Positions 43,369-52,904 of a DNA stretch of 64,000 nucleotides are shown here, piece by piece (the first letter of the stretch is position 1; the number at the start of each line of letters is the position of its first letter). Source of the DNA: Flavobacterium psychrophilum (GTDB lineage: Bacteria; Bacteroidota; Bacteroidia; Flavobacteriales; Flavobacteriaceae); the NCBI GenBank assembly GCA_945862065.1, contig CAMAWT010000007.1, forward strand, positions 1 through 64,000, written 5' to 3'. Below the pieces are notes generated by a model that saw nothing but the letters and a program-made list of their open reading frames with translations, made no database searches and was not told where the DNA came from. Both the position numbers and the translations under genes were made by a program.

Positions 43369-44796
43369 CTATATTTCTGATATTCTTAATGTGTTTACCA
43401 TTCCTTTGTCAACAATTGGCATGGCTACTAAATTGATAAGCATGTCACCAGTTTGAACAAATCCGTTATCTTTTGCAATAGTGTTGATATCATCTACTGT
43501 GTCGTCTGTACTTACAAATTTATCATAATAAAACGCTCTTACTCCCCAAAGAAGGTTGAGTTGCGTTAAAATACGTTTGTTTGAAGTATAGACTAAAATA
43601 TGTGCTTGTGGTCGCCATGCCGAAATTTGGAAAGCTGTATAACCACTATTTGTTAAGGTTGAAATGGCTTTTGCTTTAATGTCGTTTGCCATAGTAGCTG
43701 CATGATAACAAATAGATTTTGTAATGAAACGCTTTGTTCTTACATAAGGAGCGTTTTGAGGTACCACAATAAGTGGAGAATCTTCAACTGCTTCAATAAT
43801 TTGAGTCATTTTTTCGATAACCTGAACAGGATAATTCCCTACAGATGTTTCGCCAGAAAGCATCACTGCATCTGCACCGTCCATAACCGAGTTGGCAACG
43901 TCATTTACTTCGGCACGTGTTGGTGTAAGGCTTGTAATCATGGTTTCCATCATTTGTGTTGCCACAATTACTGGTATACGAGCTGTTTTGGCTCTGTGAA
44001 TTAATTTCTTTTGAATTAAAGGAACTTCATGTGCCGGAATTTCAACTCCAAGATCTCCACGAGCCACCATCAAACCATCGCAATAAGCCACAATTTTGTC
44101 AATATTTTCAACAGCTTCTGGTTTTTCTATTTTGGCTATTATCGGAATTTTATGATCTGAATGTTCGGAAATTAAATCTTGTAATTCTATTAAATCTTCT
44201 GGAGTTCTCACAAATGAAAGTGCTATCCAATCTACTTTATTTTCTATGGCAAAAAGGGCATCTTTAATATCTTTTGTTGTCAAGGCAGGAAGCGAAACTT
44301 TTGTGTTAGGCAAATTAACTCCTTTTTTGGATTTTAAAGGACCGCCCTGAATTACTTTACATTTAACTTCGGTTGTTCGGTTGGTTTCTAATGCTTCAAA
44401 CATTAATTTTCCGTCGTCTAGCAAAATTTTCTCCCCCGGATTTACATCTCTAGGAAACTCTTTGTAGTTCATGTACACTCTATCCGCAGTTCCAGGAACA
44501 TCTTCTGCCGTTTGAAAAGTAATAATATCACCCGGGTTTACTACAACATCTTCTTTCATGACTCCTACCCGAAGTTTAGGTCCTTGTAAATCGGCAAGGA
44601 TTGCTGTTGTATAATTATTTTCTTCGTTCAATTCACGAATGATTCTGATTCTTTCAGATACATCTGTATAATCAGCATGTGAAAAATTGATACGGAAAAC
44701 ATTAACTCCAGCGTCAATCATGTCTTTAATCACTTCTTTTGAGCTACATGCAGGTCCAAGTGTTGCTACAATTTTAGTTTTTTTGTTTGTTGACAT
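43369..44796 (-). CDS. pyk: Pyruvate kinase
   Basis: Glycolytic enzyme making pyruvate and ATP from phosphoenolpyruvate. The 475-residue protein has the N-terminal TKIVATLGPAC, the active-site segment IPIIAKIEKPEAVENIDKIV (catalytic Lys), GLMVARGDLGVEIP and MLSGETSVGNYP. The small C-terminal allosteric domain is present. It is the last gene of the acpP-fabF-rnc-IPExxxVDY-pyk cluster, 4 bases after the preceding gene. Confidence 0.96.
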   Translation of the reverse strand: MSTNKKTKIVATLGPACSSKEVIKDMIDAGVNVFRINFSHADYTDVSERIRIIRELNEENNYTTAILADLQGPKLRVGVMKEDVVVNPGDIITFQTAEDVPGTADRVYMNYKEFPRDVNPGEKILLDDGKLMFEALETNRTTEVKCKVIQGGPLKSKKGVNLPNTKVSLPALTTKDIKDALFAIENKVDWIALSFVRTPEDLIELQDLISEHSDHKIPIIAKIEKPEAVENIDKIVAYCDGLMVARGDLGVEIPAHEVPLIQKKLIHRAKTARIPVIVATQMMETMITSLTPTRAEVNDVANSVMDGADAVMLSGETSVGNYPVQVIEKMTQIIEAVEDSPLIVVPQNAPYVRTKRFITKSICYHAATMANDIKAKAISTLTNSGYTAFQISAWRPQAHILVYTSNKRILTQLNLLWGVRAFYYDKFVSTDDTVDDINTIAKDNGFVQTGDMLINLVAMPIVDKGMVNTLRISEI

Positions 44797-44800
44797 TGTA

Positions 44801-45292
44801 TTAAAATATTAAATTGTTTTTGGTTTTAATTTTATGATTTTCAATGGCATAGACCATAGATATTTTTTCGATTGTATTTATTTTTGAAATGTAATTTGGC
44901 ACTAAATTGATAGCTACATCCTGATTAATTTTTAATAAAAAATCGACATTTTTAAATTCTGGTAACAAAAAAATATTTGTTGTAAATAAATTTTGATTAC
45001 TTGAAAACAAATCGTCAACTAGCTCAATTTCTGCGTTTGAAATATTAATTCTATTTTCGATTAAATTCCATTTATGGCATAAATCATCATTTTCATATTC
45101 AAACCTAGAAAAATTAGATTCTCCTTTTTTAGATTTTACATGCAAATCATCTTCACATTTTTTTAATTTGATTGAAAGAGATTGGTTTAAAAAATAGGCC
45201 AATCGATAATCCTCTAATGTAGTATGAATAGCAATTAATTGATATTCGTCTACATAAAGTTCTTCCATCGTTAATTTTAATGCAGAAGCCAT
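44801..45292 (-). CDS. IPExxxVDY family protein
   Basis: A 163-residue protein of the Bacteroidota IPExxxVDY family. The naming motif is present in slightly altered form, LPEFKNVDF, followed by LLKINQD. The core repeats a helix-strand pattern (ALKLTMEELYVDEYQLIAIHTTLEDYRLAYFLN). Function is unknown, but the gene is regularly found between rnc and pyk in flavobacteria, as here, suggesting a housekeeping role. Confidence 0.85.
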   Translation of the reverse strand: MASALKLTMEELYVDEYQLIAIHTTLEDYRLAYFLNQSLSIKLKKCEDDLHVKSKKGESNFSRFEYENDDLCHKWNLIENRINISNAEIELVDDLFSSNQNLFTTNIFLLPEFKNVDFLLKINQDVAINLVPNYISKINTIEKISMVYAIENHKIKTKNNLIF

Positions 45293-45403
45293 TTCGTTAA
45301 AATTAAGTTGTAAATATAAGATTTATAAGAAACAAAACACAACATAAAATACCGATTTACATTATTTTACAAACGAAATCGATGTAGTTTTTATGATTAC
45401 TGA

Positions 45404-46147
45404 TTATTTTTTGTTGATTTTTTCTTGAAATGCAAAATAAGCTCTTTTTGATGCAATTTCTTCAGCCTTCTTTTTTGATGTAGCTCTCGATTTTGCAACA
45501 ATTTTATCATCAATAAATAATTTTACGCCAAAAAAACGCTGCCCATCGTTTCCATTATCATCAAAGACTTCGTAGTTAAATACTTTTTTCTCTTTTTGGC
45601 ACCATTCAATAATAATGCTTTTATAACTAATTACTTTGCCTTCCAATCGAGTAATGTCAACAAAAGGAGTAATCACTTTTTGGTAAATAAATTTTTCACA
45701 ACCTTGATAACCTTGATCTAAAAAAACAGCGCCAACTAATGCTTCAAAGATATTTCCATGTATATTATCTCCAAAATGTGCAGATGGAACTTTACTGTCA
45801 ACTAAATGAACAAGTTTTAATTCTTTCCCAAGTTCGTTTAAATGTTCTCTACTCACAATTTTTGAGCGCATTTTTGTAAGATACCCCTCGTCTCCAAGTG
45901 GAGCTTCTTTGTATAAATAGGCAGCAATAACCGAACTTAACATCGAATCGCCAAGAAATTCCAATCGTTCATAATTTAATGGATTTCCGTCAGCATCGAC
46001 TTTGTTTGAAGAGCGATGTGTAAAAGCCTTTTCGAAATATTCTAGGTTATTGGGTTTAAAACCAACAATGGGTTCTATGATTGTAAAAAAATTCCCGACT
46101 TCAGTTGAGCGGGAATTTTTGTTAAATATGTTTTTTAAAAATTGCAT
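45404..46147 (-). CDS. rnc: Ribonuclease III
   Basis: Double-strand-specific RNase that processes rRNA and regulatory RNAs. The 247-residue protein has the signature NYERLEFLGDSML with its acidic metal ligands, the second acidic site GNIFEALVGAVFLDQGYQG, and a C-terminal double-stranded-RNA-binding domain (about 170-243, RATSKKKAEEIASKRAYFAF). It starts 5 bases after fabF. Codons 10-21 form a strong hairpin in the mRNA (separate entry). Confidence 0.95.
   Translation of the reverse strand: MQFLKNIFNKNSRSTEVGNFFTIIEPIVGFKPNNLEYFEKAFTHRSSNKVDADGNPLNYERLEFLGDSMLSSVIAAYLYKEAPLGDEGYLTKMRSKIVSREHLNELGKELKLVHLVDSKVPSAHFGDNIHGNIFEALVGAVFLDQGYQGCEKFIYQKVITPFVDITRLEGKVISYKSIIIEWCQKEKKVFNYEVFDDNGNDGQRFFGVKLFIDDKIVAKSRATSKKKAEEIASKRAYFAFQEKINKK
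46087..46120 (-). promoter_or_regulatory. Terminator-like hairpin inside the 5' end of rnc
   Basis: On the minus strand AAAAATTCCCG and CGGGAATTTTT form a perfect 11-bp stem, with about three more pairs inside. T7 runs from the end of the second arm. It covers codons 10-21 of rnc. It could be the displaced terminator of fabF, an attenuator, or a site for RNase III itself. Confidence 0.7.
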
Positions 46148-46152
46148 GATGG

Positions 46153-47406
46153 TTATTCAATTAATTTTTTGAATAAAACACAAGCATTATGTCCGCCAAA
46201 ACCAAACGTGTTGCTCATGGCTACATTTATTTCTCTTTTTTGAGGAGTGTTTAATGTTAAGTTTAATGACGGATCAATATTTTCATCAACCACTGTATGA
46301 TTTATCGTTGGAGGAACAATACTGTTTTGCATGGCTAAAATTGAGGCGATTGCTTCGATAGCACCGGCAGCACCAAGCAAATGTCCTGTCATTGATTTAG
46401 TAGAATTGATGTTGATATTTTTGGCATGTTCACCAAAAACATGACTGATCGCTTTTAATTCTGCAACATCGCCAAGAGGCGTTGAAGTCCCGTGAGTGTT
46501 GATGTGGTCAACTTGATCAGGAGTCATGCCTGCATCTCGAAGCGTATTTTGCATTACTGCAATAACCCCAATTCCTTCAGGATGTGGCGCTGTTAAATGA
46601 TATGCATCAGATGACATTCCGCCACCACCAACTTCACAATATATTTTGGCACCACGTGCTTTGGCATGCTCATATTCTTCCAATACTAACGCACCCGATC
46701 CTTCTCCAAGAACAAAACCGTCTCGAGTTGCGTCAAACGGTCGTGAAGCTGTTTCCGGAGTTTCATTTCTAGTAGACAATGCGTGCATCGAATTAAAACC
46801 ACCCATTCCAGAAATGGTAACTGCCGCTTCAGATCCGCCAGAAACAATAACATCACACATTCCTAATCGGATGTAGTTAAATGCGTCAATCAAAGCATTT
46901 GCAGATGATGCACAGGCAGAAACAGTAGTATAATTTGGACCCATATACCCATTTCTCATCGAAATATGAGCAGGAGCAATATCTGCGATCATTTTAGGAA
47001 TAAAAAACGGATTGAATTTTGGTTGACCATCGCATTTGGCATAATACAAAACTTCTTCTTGAAAAGTTTCCAATCCGCCAATGCCAGCTCCCCAAATAAC
47101 GCCAATTCTGTATTTGTCTGTATTTTCTAATGTAATTCCAGCATCTTTAATTGCTTCATCACTTGAAGCGATTGCAAATTGTGCAAATTTATCTAAACGT
47201 CTGGCTTCTTTTCGGTCCATGTAGTTTTCTATGTTGAAGTTTTTAACTTCACAAGCAAACTTTGTTTTATGCTTTTCTGTATCATAATAGGTAATAGGCG
47301 CAGCACCACTTTTACCATTGATTAAAGCGTTCCAATATTCCTCAATCGAATTTCCTATTGGAGTTAATGCCCCAAGACCCGTTACTACAACACGTTTTAA
47401 TTGCAT
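46153..47406 (-). CDS. fabF: Beta-ketoacyl-ACP synthase II
   Basis: Condenses acyl-ACP with malonyl-ACP in fatty acid elongation. The 417-residue protein has catalytic Cys165 (TVSACASSAN), His305 (NTHGTSTPLGD) and His342 (SMTGHLLGAAG), with the gatekeeper-region FGFGGHNACVLF at the C-terminus. It follows acpP after a 174-base gap that contains the acpP terminator-like hairpin, so it may have a promoter of its own. Confidence 0.96.
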   Translation of the reverse strand: MQLKRVVVTGLGALTPIGNSIEEYWNALINGKSGAAPITYYDTEKHKTKFACEVKNFNIENYMDRKEARRLDKFAQFAIASSDEAIKDAGITLENTDKYRIGVIWGAGIGGLETFQEEVLYYAKCDGQPKFNPFFIPKMIADIAPAHISMRNGYMGPNYTTVSACASSANALIDAFNYIRLGMCDVIVSGGSEAAVTISGMGGFNSMHALSTRNETPETASRPFDATRDGFVLGEGSGALVLEEYEHAKARGAKIYCEVGGGGMSSDAYHLTAPHPEGIGVIAVMQNTLRDAGMTPDQVDHINTHGTSTPLGDVAELKAISHVFGEHAKNININSTKSMTGHLLGAAGAIEAIASILAMQNSIVPPTINHTVVDENIDPSLNLTLNTPQKREINVAMSNTFGFGGHNACVLFKKLIE

Positions 47407-47539
47407 ATAATTTTTTTTAATTGTATTTTAAACAATAATACCCAAACTATCTTTATAAAAAAATATTAAAGAAAGAAGGGTATTTCTATATATTATGATC
47501 GAAATTCAATCAAATTTAGTGTTTTTTTGTGTAAAATAA

Positions 47540-47572
47540 TAAAAACCCGCAAACAGTTTGTGCTTACGGGTT
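47540..47572 (-). terminator. Hairpin after acpP
   Basis: AACCCG/CGGGTT outer pairing with an inner CAAAC-A-GTTTG stem. On the minus strand the outer stem is followed by TTTTTATTATTTT. It may partly terminate acpP before fabF, balancing the higher need for ACP. Confidence 0.65.
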
Positions 47573-47580
47573 GTTATTTA

Positions 47581-47817
47581 TTATTTTTTTGCTTCTTCTA
47601 TGTAAGAAATAGCTTGACCAACAGTAGCAATGTTTTCTGCTTGATCGTCCGGAATTTGAATATCAAACTCTTTTTCGAACTCCATAATAAGCTCAACAGT
47701 GTCTAATGAATCAGCTCCTAAATCGTTTGTGAAGCTTGCTTCTGTTACAACTTCGTTTTCGTCAACGCCTAATTTGTCTACGATAATCGCTTTTACTCTT
47801 GATGCAATGTCTGACAT
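47581..47817 (-). CDS. acpP: Acyl carrier protein
   Basis: A 78-residue acidic carrier for growing fatty acids. The 4'-phosphopantetheine attachment site is Ser37 in [16 protein letters not shown]. The length and helical bundle are standard. It heads the fatty acid/RNase III/pyruvate kinase cluster and has a TATTTTTG -7 box upstream. Confidence 0.97.
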   Translation of the reverse strand: MSDIASRVKAIIVDKLGVDENEVVTEASFTNDLGADSLDTVELIMEFEKEFDIQIPDDQAENIATVGQAISYIEEAKK

Positions 47818-47847
47818 AATCTTTAATTTTAAAATTTAAATTGTTGG

Positions 47848-47855
47848 CAAAAATA
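47848..47855 (-). promoter_or_regulatory. Promoter -7 box of acpP
   Basis: The minus strand reads TATTTTTG 30 bases before the acpP ATG. Confidence 0.6.
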
Positions 47856-47995
47856 AAAAAACTTTATTTTAAAACCACGGTTTAGTTAATAAATATTGAA
47901 TGACGAAAGTAAAAAAATATTTTCACATTGTGTGAGATTATTTTATTTTTTATCAAATTTTATTCTTTTTTTTGCGTTTGTAATATTCGACAACT

Positions 47996-48562
47996 ATGAA
48001 AAACATTATACTCTTTGCTTCTGGGTCTGGTTCTAATGCCGAAAAAATAGTGCAACATTTTAAATCAAATCCAAATGTGAGCATCGTAGCAATTTTTTCT
48101 AATAATGCCAATGCACAGGTACTTGAAAGAGCAAAAAGTCACAAAATCTATAACGAAATCATCCCAAAGTCTGTTTTAGAATCCGATGAATTTGCAGAAA
48201 AAATAGCAAAATTAAAACCTGATTTGATTGTTTTAGCTGGATTTTTATTAAAATTTCCTTCAAAAATCATTGCCGATTTTCCTAATAAAATCATCAATAT
48301 TCATCCTGCTTTATTACCAAAATATGGAGGCAAAGGAATGTATGGCATGTTTGTGCATCAAGCTGTTTTAGAAAATAGAGAAATTGAAAGTGGAATAACT
48401 ATTCATTATGTAAATGAAAACTATGATGAAGGAGCTTTTGTTTTTCAGAAAGCAGTTACTATTGAGGATTGTACAACCGCAGAAGAAATAGCTAGTAAAG
48501 TATTGGAACTGGAACATCAGTTTTTTCCAGAAGTAATAGAAAAGCTAATTACTAATTATTAA
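47996..48562 (+). CDS. purN: Phosphoribosylglycinamide formyltransferase
   Basis: Third step of purine synthesis: transfers formyl from 10-formyltetrahydrofolate to GAR. The 188-residue protein has the phosphate-binding ASGSGSNAEKI, the VLAGFLLKFP segment and catalytic INIHPALLPKYGGKGMYG (Asn-His), with the late Asp in NYDEGAFVFQK. It is divergent from acpP. The GTTTG at the expected -7 position lacks the consensus TA. Confidence 0.95.
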   Translation: MKNIILFASGSGSNAEKIVQHFKSNPNVSIVAIFSNNANAQVLERAKSHKIYNEIIPKSVLESDEFAEKIAKLKPDLIVLAGFLLKFPSKIIADFPNKIINIHPALLPKYGGKGMYGMFVHQAVLENREIESGITIHYVNENYDEGAFVFQKAVTIEDCTTAEEIASKVLELEHQFFPEVIEKLITNY

Positions 48563-48573
48563 TAACTAAAAAA

Positions 48574-49053
48574 TTGAATCACCAAGTTCATATTTATACT
48601 GATGGCGCTGCCAAGGGAAACCCTGGCAATGGTGGCTATGGAGTAGTTATGGAATTAGTTGGAACGCCTTACAAAAAAGAGTTTTATGAAGGATTTCGAT
48701 TTACAACCAACAATAGAATGGAATTGCTTGCGGTAATTGTTGGGTTAGAAAAACTCAAAAATGAAAAAATGACGGTACTTGTTGTTTCCGATTCAAAATA
48801 TGTAGTGGATGCAGTTGAAAAAAAATGGGTTTTTGGTTGGGAAAAAAAAGGTTATGCTGGCAAGAAAAATCCCGATTTATGGATGCGGTTTTTAAAAATT
48901 TACCGAAAACATCACGTGCAATTCAAATGGATAAAAGGACATAACAACCATCCGCAAAATGAGCGTTGTGATGCTTTGGCAGTGATGGCATCGGGTTTGC
49001 CCGCACTTTCTGTAGATGCTTTTTATGAAAAAGAAGAAGGGAAGTTGTTTTAA
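48574..49053 (+). CDS. rnhA: Ribonuclease HI
   Basis: Degrades the RNA strand of RNA-DNA hybrids. The 159-residue protein has the acidic catalytic residues D10 (YTDGAAKGNPGNGGYG), E50 (NNRMELLAV) and D73 (VVSDSKYV), plus a late Asp in NERCDALAV. It starts with TTG at 48574: the frame has a stop at 48553-48555 and no ATG before the conserved N-terminal strand, so the non-ATG start is well supported. It follows purN by 11 bases. Confidence 0.93.
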   Translation: MNHQVHIYTDGAAKGNPGNGGYGVVMELVGTPYKKEFYEGFRFTTNNRMELLAVIVGLEKLKNEKMTVLVVSDSKYVVDAVEKKWVFGWEKKGYAGKKNPDLWMRFLKIYRKHHVQFKWIKGHNNHPQNERCDALAVMASGLPALSVDAFYEKEEGKLF

Positions 49054-49140
49054 TATCAAAAACAATAACTTTGCATCTCTCAACTTTTGCAACTCTGCAA
49101 CTAAAAACTTACCTTTGCATTATATTTCAAATTTATACTA

Positions 49141-50067
49141 ATGAGCAAATTATTAATTGTAGGTACTGTTGCCTTTGATGCTATTGAAACTCCTTTCGGA
49201 AAAACGGACAAAATTTTAGGGGGAGCAGCTACATATATTGGGTTTTCAGCTTCTCATTTCAACCTTCAATCAGCCATTGTTTCTGTTGTTGGTGATGATT
49301 TTCCTCAAGAATATTTAGATTTATTAACTGATAGAAATATAGATATTTCAGGATTAGAAATCGTATCAGGTGGCAAAACCTTCTTTTGGAGTGGCTGTTA
49401 TCATAACGATTTAAATTCAAGAGATACCCTAGATACTCAGCTAAATGTTTTAGCAAATTTTCAACCGAAAGTACCTCAAAATTTTAAAAATGCTGATGTG
49501 GTAATGTTAGGAAATTTACATCCTATGGTTCAAAGCAGCGTATTGGATCAAATGGAAGTAAAACCTAAATTAGTGGTTTTAGACACCATGAATTTTTGGA
49601 TGGATTGTGCATTGGAGGATTTATTGAACGTAATCAAACGCGTGGATGTAATAACTATCAATGATGAAGAAGCGCGCCAACTTTCAGGTGAATATTCATT
49701 AGTAAAAGCGGCTGCCAAAATTCAAACCATGGGTCCTAAATACGTAGTCATCAAAAAAGGCGAACACGGAGCTCTTTTGTTTCATGACAAAGACGTGTTC
49801 TTTGCGCCAGCGTTACCTTTAGAGGAGGTTTTTGACCCAACCGGAGCGGGAGATACTTTTGCAGGAGGTTTTGCAGGATTCATAACTCAAAGTGAAAATA
49901 TTTCGTTTGATAATATGAAAAAAGCCATTATACACGGCTCTAACTTAGCTTCTTTCTGTGTTGAGAAATTTGGAACGGAACGCATGGAAAACTTACAAAA
50001 AACAGAAGTTCAACAACGTTTAAAACAATTTAAAGCGCTTACACAATTTGATATCGAAATTGAATAG
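49141..50067 (+). CDS. PfkB family carbohydrate kinase
   Basis: A 308-residue ribokinase-superfamily enzyme. The N-terminal signature region is GGAATYIGFSASHF, and the C-terminal PfkB signature DPTGAGDTFAGGF carries the catalytic Asp and anion hole. The substrate is unclear: flavobacterial members of this type are variously annotated as sugar or nucleoside kinases. The next gene is purF, so a ribose- or nucleoside-related role is possible but unproven. Confidence 0.9.
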   Translation: MSKLLIVGTVAFDAIETPFGKTDKILGGAATYIGFSASHFNLQSAIVSVVGDDFPQEYLDLLTDRNIDISGLEIVSGGKTFFWSGCYHNDLNSRDTLDTQLNVLANFQPKVPQNFKNADVVMLGNLHPMVQSSVLDQMEVKPKLVVLDTMNFWMDCALEDLLNVIKRVDVITINDEEARQLSGEYSLVKAAAKIQTMGPKYVVIKKGEHGALLFHDKDVFFAPALPLEEVFDPTGAGDTFAGGFAGFITQSENISFDNMKKAIIHGSNLASFCVEKFGTERMENLQKTEVQQRLKQFKALTQFDIEIE

Positions 50068-50073
50068 AAAAAT

Positions 50074-50100
50074 ATGCCTCAAATTTAAGGGGCATTTTTT
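50074..50100 (+). terminator. Terminator of the PfkB gene
   Basis: ATGCC..CAAATTTAAG..GGCAT stem followed by T6. Confidence 0.75.
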
Positions 50101-50116
50101 AATTTAAAATATATAC

Positions 50117-50167
50117 AACCACAGATTCACAGATGATGAATTATTTTTTTTAAATCTGTAATCCGTG
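50117..50167. repeat. Imperfect inverted repeat upstream of purF
   Basis: CACAGATTCACAGAT (50120-50134) and AATCTGTAATCCGTG (50153-50167) are near reverse complements, allowing one mismatch and one bulge. The spacer is AT-rich. It lies 36 bases before the purF ATG. Confidence 0.65.
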
Positions 50168-50203
50168 TCAAAAAAAACGACACACAATTAAATTACAACT
50201 ACC

Positions 50204-52102
50204 ATGAGCGACGCAATCAAACACGAATGTGGGATAGCACTTTTAAGATTAAAAAAACCGCTTCAATTTTATAAAGAGAAATACGGATCTGCTTTTTATG
50301 GGGTACAAAAGATGTATCTTTTAATGGAAAAGCAGCACAACAGAGGACAAGATGGTGCTGGATTTGCCTCCATAAAACTAGATGTTACGGCTGGTGAACG
50401 CTACATTAGTCGTGTTCGATCCAATGAATCGCAACCCATTCAAGACGTATTTGCGCAAATCAACGACCGCATCAGTTTTGAAATGGAGCAACATCCTGAA
50501 TATGCCGATAATGTGGCGCTTCAAAAAGCAAACATTCCTTACATTGGCGAGTTATTTTTAGGGCATGTTCGTTACGGAACTTTCGGGAAAAACAGCATCG
50601 AAAGTGTCCATCCATTTTTACGTCAAAACAATTGGATGCATCGAAATTTAATTGTTGCCGGAAATTTTAACATGACCAATGTTACGGAACTTTTCAAAAG
50701 TCTTGTCGAACTTGGACAACATCCAAAAGAAATGGCTGATACGGTAACCGTTATGGAAAAAATAGGTCATTTTCTAGACGACGAAGTTACTGATTTGTAT
50801 TTGGATTGTAAAAACGAAGGCTTTTCTAAAAGAGAAGCTTCCGCAGTAATTGCAGAACGTTTGAATATTTCTAGAATTTTAAAAAGAGCCTCAAAAGGTT
50901 GGGATGGTGGGTATGCAATGGCAGGAATGTTGGGTCATGGCGACGCTTTTGTTTTTAGAGATCCATCAGGAATTAGACCTGCTTATTTTTATGAAGATGA
51001 TGAAATTGTGGTTGTTGCTTCTGAACGTCCTGTTATTCAAACGGTTTTCAACGTTGATTTTGAAAAAGTACAAGAATTACAACCGGGTCATGCTTTAATC
51101 ATCAAAAAAAATGGAACAGTTACCGAAGAAGAAATCATCACGCCAACAGAAAAAAAAGCCTGTTCGTTTGAGCGCATCTATTTTTCAAGAGGAAGCGATG
51201 CCGAAATTTATCAAGAACGTAAAAATTTAGGTAAATTAATATTGCCAACCGTACTAGAAGCTATTGATTCTGATACAGATAACACGGTTTTTTCTTACAT
51301 ACCAAATACCGCCGAAACCTCTTTTTATGGAATGGTAGAAGCGGCACAAGATTTTTTAAATCAAAGAAAAAATCAGCACATTCTTGATAATAGAAGCACG
51401 TTAACAAAAGAGTCGCTTCAAGAACTGTTGCAGGTTAAAATTCGAACTGAAAAAATAGCCATAAAAGATGCCAAACTTCGAACATTCATTACAGATGATA
51501 GCAGCCGCGACGATTTGGTAGCTCATGTTTATGATGTAACTTATGGCGTTATTCAACCTACAGATAATTTGGTCATCATCGACGATAGTATTGTGAGAGG
51601 AACGACACTCAAAATGAGTATCATCAAAATGATGGATCGTTTACATCCCAAACGAATAGTCGTTGTTTCATCAGCACCACAAATTCGTTACCCAGATTGT
51701 TATGGAATTGACATGGCAAAACTGGAAGGTCTTGTAGCTTTTCAGGCAGCAATTGCATTACTAAAAGAACGAAATAGTTACTACATTGTTGAAGAGGTTT
51801 ACACCAAATGTAAATCGCAAGAAAACATGCTTGATGCTGAAGTTGTTAATTTTGTAACCGAAATTTATGCTCCTTTTTCAGATACCGAAATTTCTGATAA
51901 AATTGCTCAATTATTAACGACTGATGAAGTAAAAGCTGAAGTAAAAATCATTTTTCAAACAGTTGATAATTTACATATTGCTTGTCCGAAAAATTTAGGA
52001 GATTGGTATTTTACAGGAGATTATCCTACTCCTGGAGGAAACAGAGTTGTCAATAGAGCCTTCATTAATTTCTATGAAGGAAACGACGCAAGAGCATACT
52101 AA
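50204..52102 (+). CDS. purF: Amidophosphoribosyltransferase (long Bacteroidota form)
   Basis: First step of purine synthesis, making phosphoribosylamine from PRPP and glutamine. At 632 residues it is longer than the ~500-residue common form. The N-terminal nucleophile is Cys9 (KHECGIALL), which requires removal of eight residues. The glutaminase core (HNRGQDGAGFA, GHVRYGTFG) occupies about 1-300. The PRPP-binding motif NLVIIDDSIVRGTTLKMS lies in the second half. The extra ~100 C-terminal residues (from DAEVVNFV) are lineage-specific. Some members of this long group carry only a divergent activity, so a small doubt remains. Confidence 0.9.
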   Translation: MSDAIKHECGIALLRLKKPLQFYKEKYGSAFYGVQKMYLLMEKQHNRGQDGAGFASIKLDVTAGERYISRVRSNESQPIQDVFAQINDRISFEMEQHPEYADNVALQKANIPYIGELFLGHVRYGTFGKNSIESVHPFLRQNNWMHRNLIVAGNFNMTNVTELFKSLVELGQHPKEMADTVTVMEKIGHFLDDEVTDLYLDCKNEGFSKREASAVIAERLNISRILKRASKGWDGGYAMAGMLGHGDAFVFRDPSGIRPAYFYEDDEIVVVASERPVIQTVFNVDFEKVQELQPGHALIIKKNGTVTEEEIITPTEKKACSFERIYFSRGSDAEIYQERKNLGKLILPTVLEAIDSDTDNTVFSYIPNTAETSFYGMVEAAQDFLNQRKNQHILDNRSTLTKESLQELLQVKIRTEKIAIKDAKLRTFITDDSSRDDLVAHVYDVTYGVIQPTDNLVIIDDSIVRGTTLKMSIIKMMDRLHPKRIVVVSSAPQIRYPDCYGIDMAKLEGLVAFQAAIALLKERNSYYIVEEVYTKCKSQENMLDAEVVNFVTEIYAPFSDTEISDKIAQLLTTDEVKAEVKIIFQTVDNLHIACPKNLGDWYFTGDYPTPGGNRVVNRAFINFYEGNDARAY

Positions 52103-52123
52103 TTATAAGAACTTCAAATATAA

Positions 52124-52161
52124 AAAAGCACCATCAACAATTATGTTTGATGGTGCTTTTT
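52124..52161. terminator. Bidirectional terminator between purF and sodA
   Basis: AAAAGCACCATCAA and TTGATGGTGCTTTT form a perfect 14-bp stem, with A- and T-runs on its two flanks serving both converging genes. Confidence 0.92.
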
Positions 52162-52181
52162 ACAATTTATAAAGTCGTTTA

Positions 52182-52787
52182 TTATTTTACTAAATCATAT
52201 AAACGAGCTACTTCTGTCCAATTAATCACATTGAAAAAAGCTTCAATATAATCAGGACGACGGTTTTGATAGTTTAAATAATAAGCATGTTCCCAAACGT
52301 CCATAGCTAAAATTGGTGTTCCGCCACAAGCTACACCTGGCATTAATGGGTTATCTTGGTTTGGAGTTCCGCATACTTCTAGTTTTCCGTCTTTTACACA
52401 CAACCAAGCCCATCCAGAACCAAATTGAGTTGCACCAGCTTTTGCAAAAAGAGCTTTAAATTCGGTAAACGAACCAAAATCTGTATCCATTGCAGCGGCT
52501 AAATCACCCGTTGGTAATCCACCTCCGTTAGCAGACATGATGGTCCAAAACAAATTGTGATTAAAAAAACCACCACCATTATTTCGTAAAGCACCATTTG
52601 TAAGGTCAAGGTTTGAAAGAATATCTTCAATCGTTTTCCCTTCCAAATCAGTTCCAATAATCGCAGCATTCAAATTAGTTGTGTAAGCATTGTGATGTTT
52701 TGAATGATGAATTTCCATCGTTCTAGCATCAATATGAGGTTCTAATGCATCGTAAGCATAAGGTAATTGAGGTAATTCAAAAGCCAT
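52182..52787 (-). CDS. sodA: Superoxide dismutase (Fe/Mn family)
   Basis: Converts superoxide to hydrogen peroxide and oxygen. The 201-residue protein from the ATG at 52787 has metal ligands in the [17 protein letters not shown] helix (first His), the NHNLFWTIM helix, and [23 protein letters not shown] (Asp and His). I use this start because the upstream one at 52868 lies above the TAACTTTG promoter box. Whether it uses Fe or Mn cannot be read reliably. Confidence 0.95.
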   Translation of the reverse strand: MAFELPQLPYAYDALEPHIDARTMEIHHSKHHNAYTTNLNAAIIGTDLEGKTIEDILSNLDLTNGALRNNGGGFFNHNLFWTIMSANGGGLPTGDLAAAMDTDFGSFTEFKALFAKAGATQFGSGWAWLCVKDGKLEVCGTPNQDNPLMPGVACGGTPILAMDVWEHAYYLNYQNRRPDYIEAFFNVINWTEVARLYDLVK

Positions 52788-52823
52788 AATATATTTTTTT
52801 AAAAGATTAGTAAAATGTGAATT

Positions 52824-52831
52824 CAAAGTTA
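52824..52831 (-). promoter_or_regulatory. Promoter -7 box of sodA
   Basis: The minus strand reads TAACTTTG 36 bases before the ATG at 52787. Confidence 0.55.
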
Positions 52832-52904
52832 TAAATTTAACTTCGAAAAACGAAATACTATTTCTCAATTAACAAATAATTAATAAGGCGTCTGCGTCAA
52901 GGTG

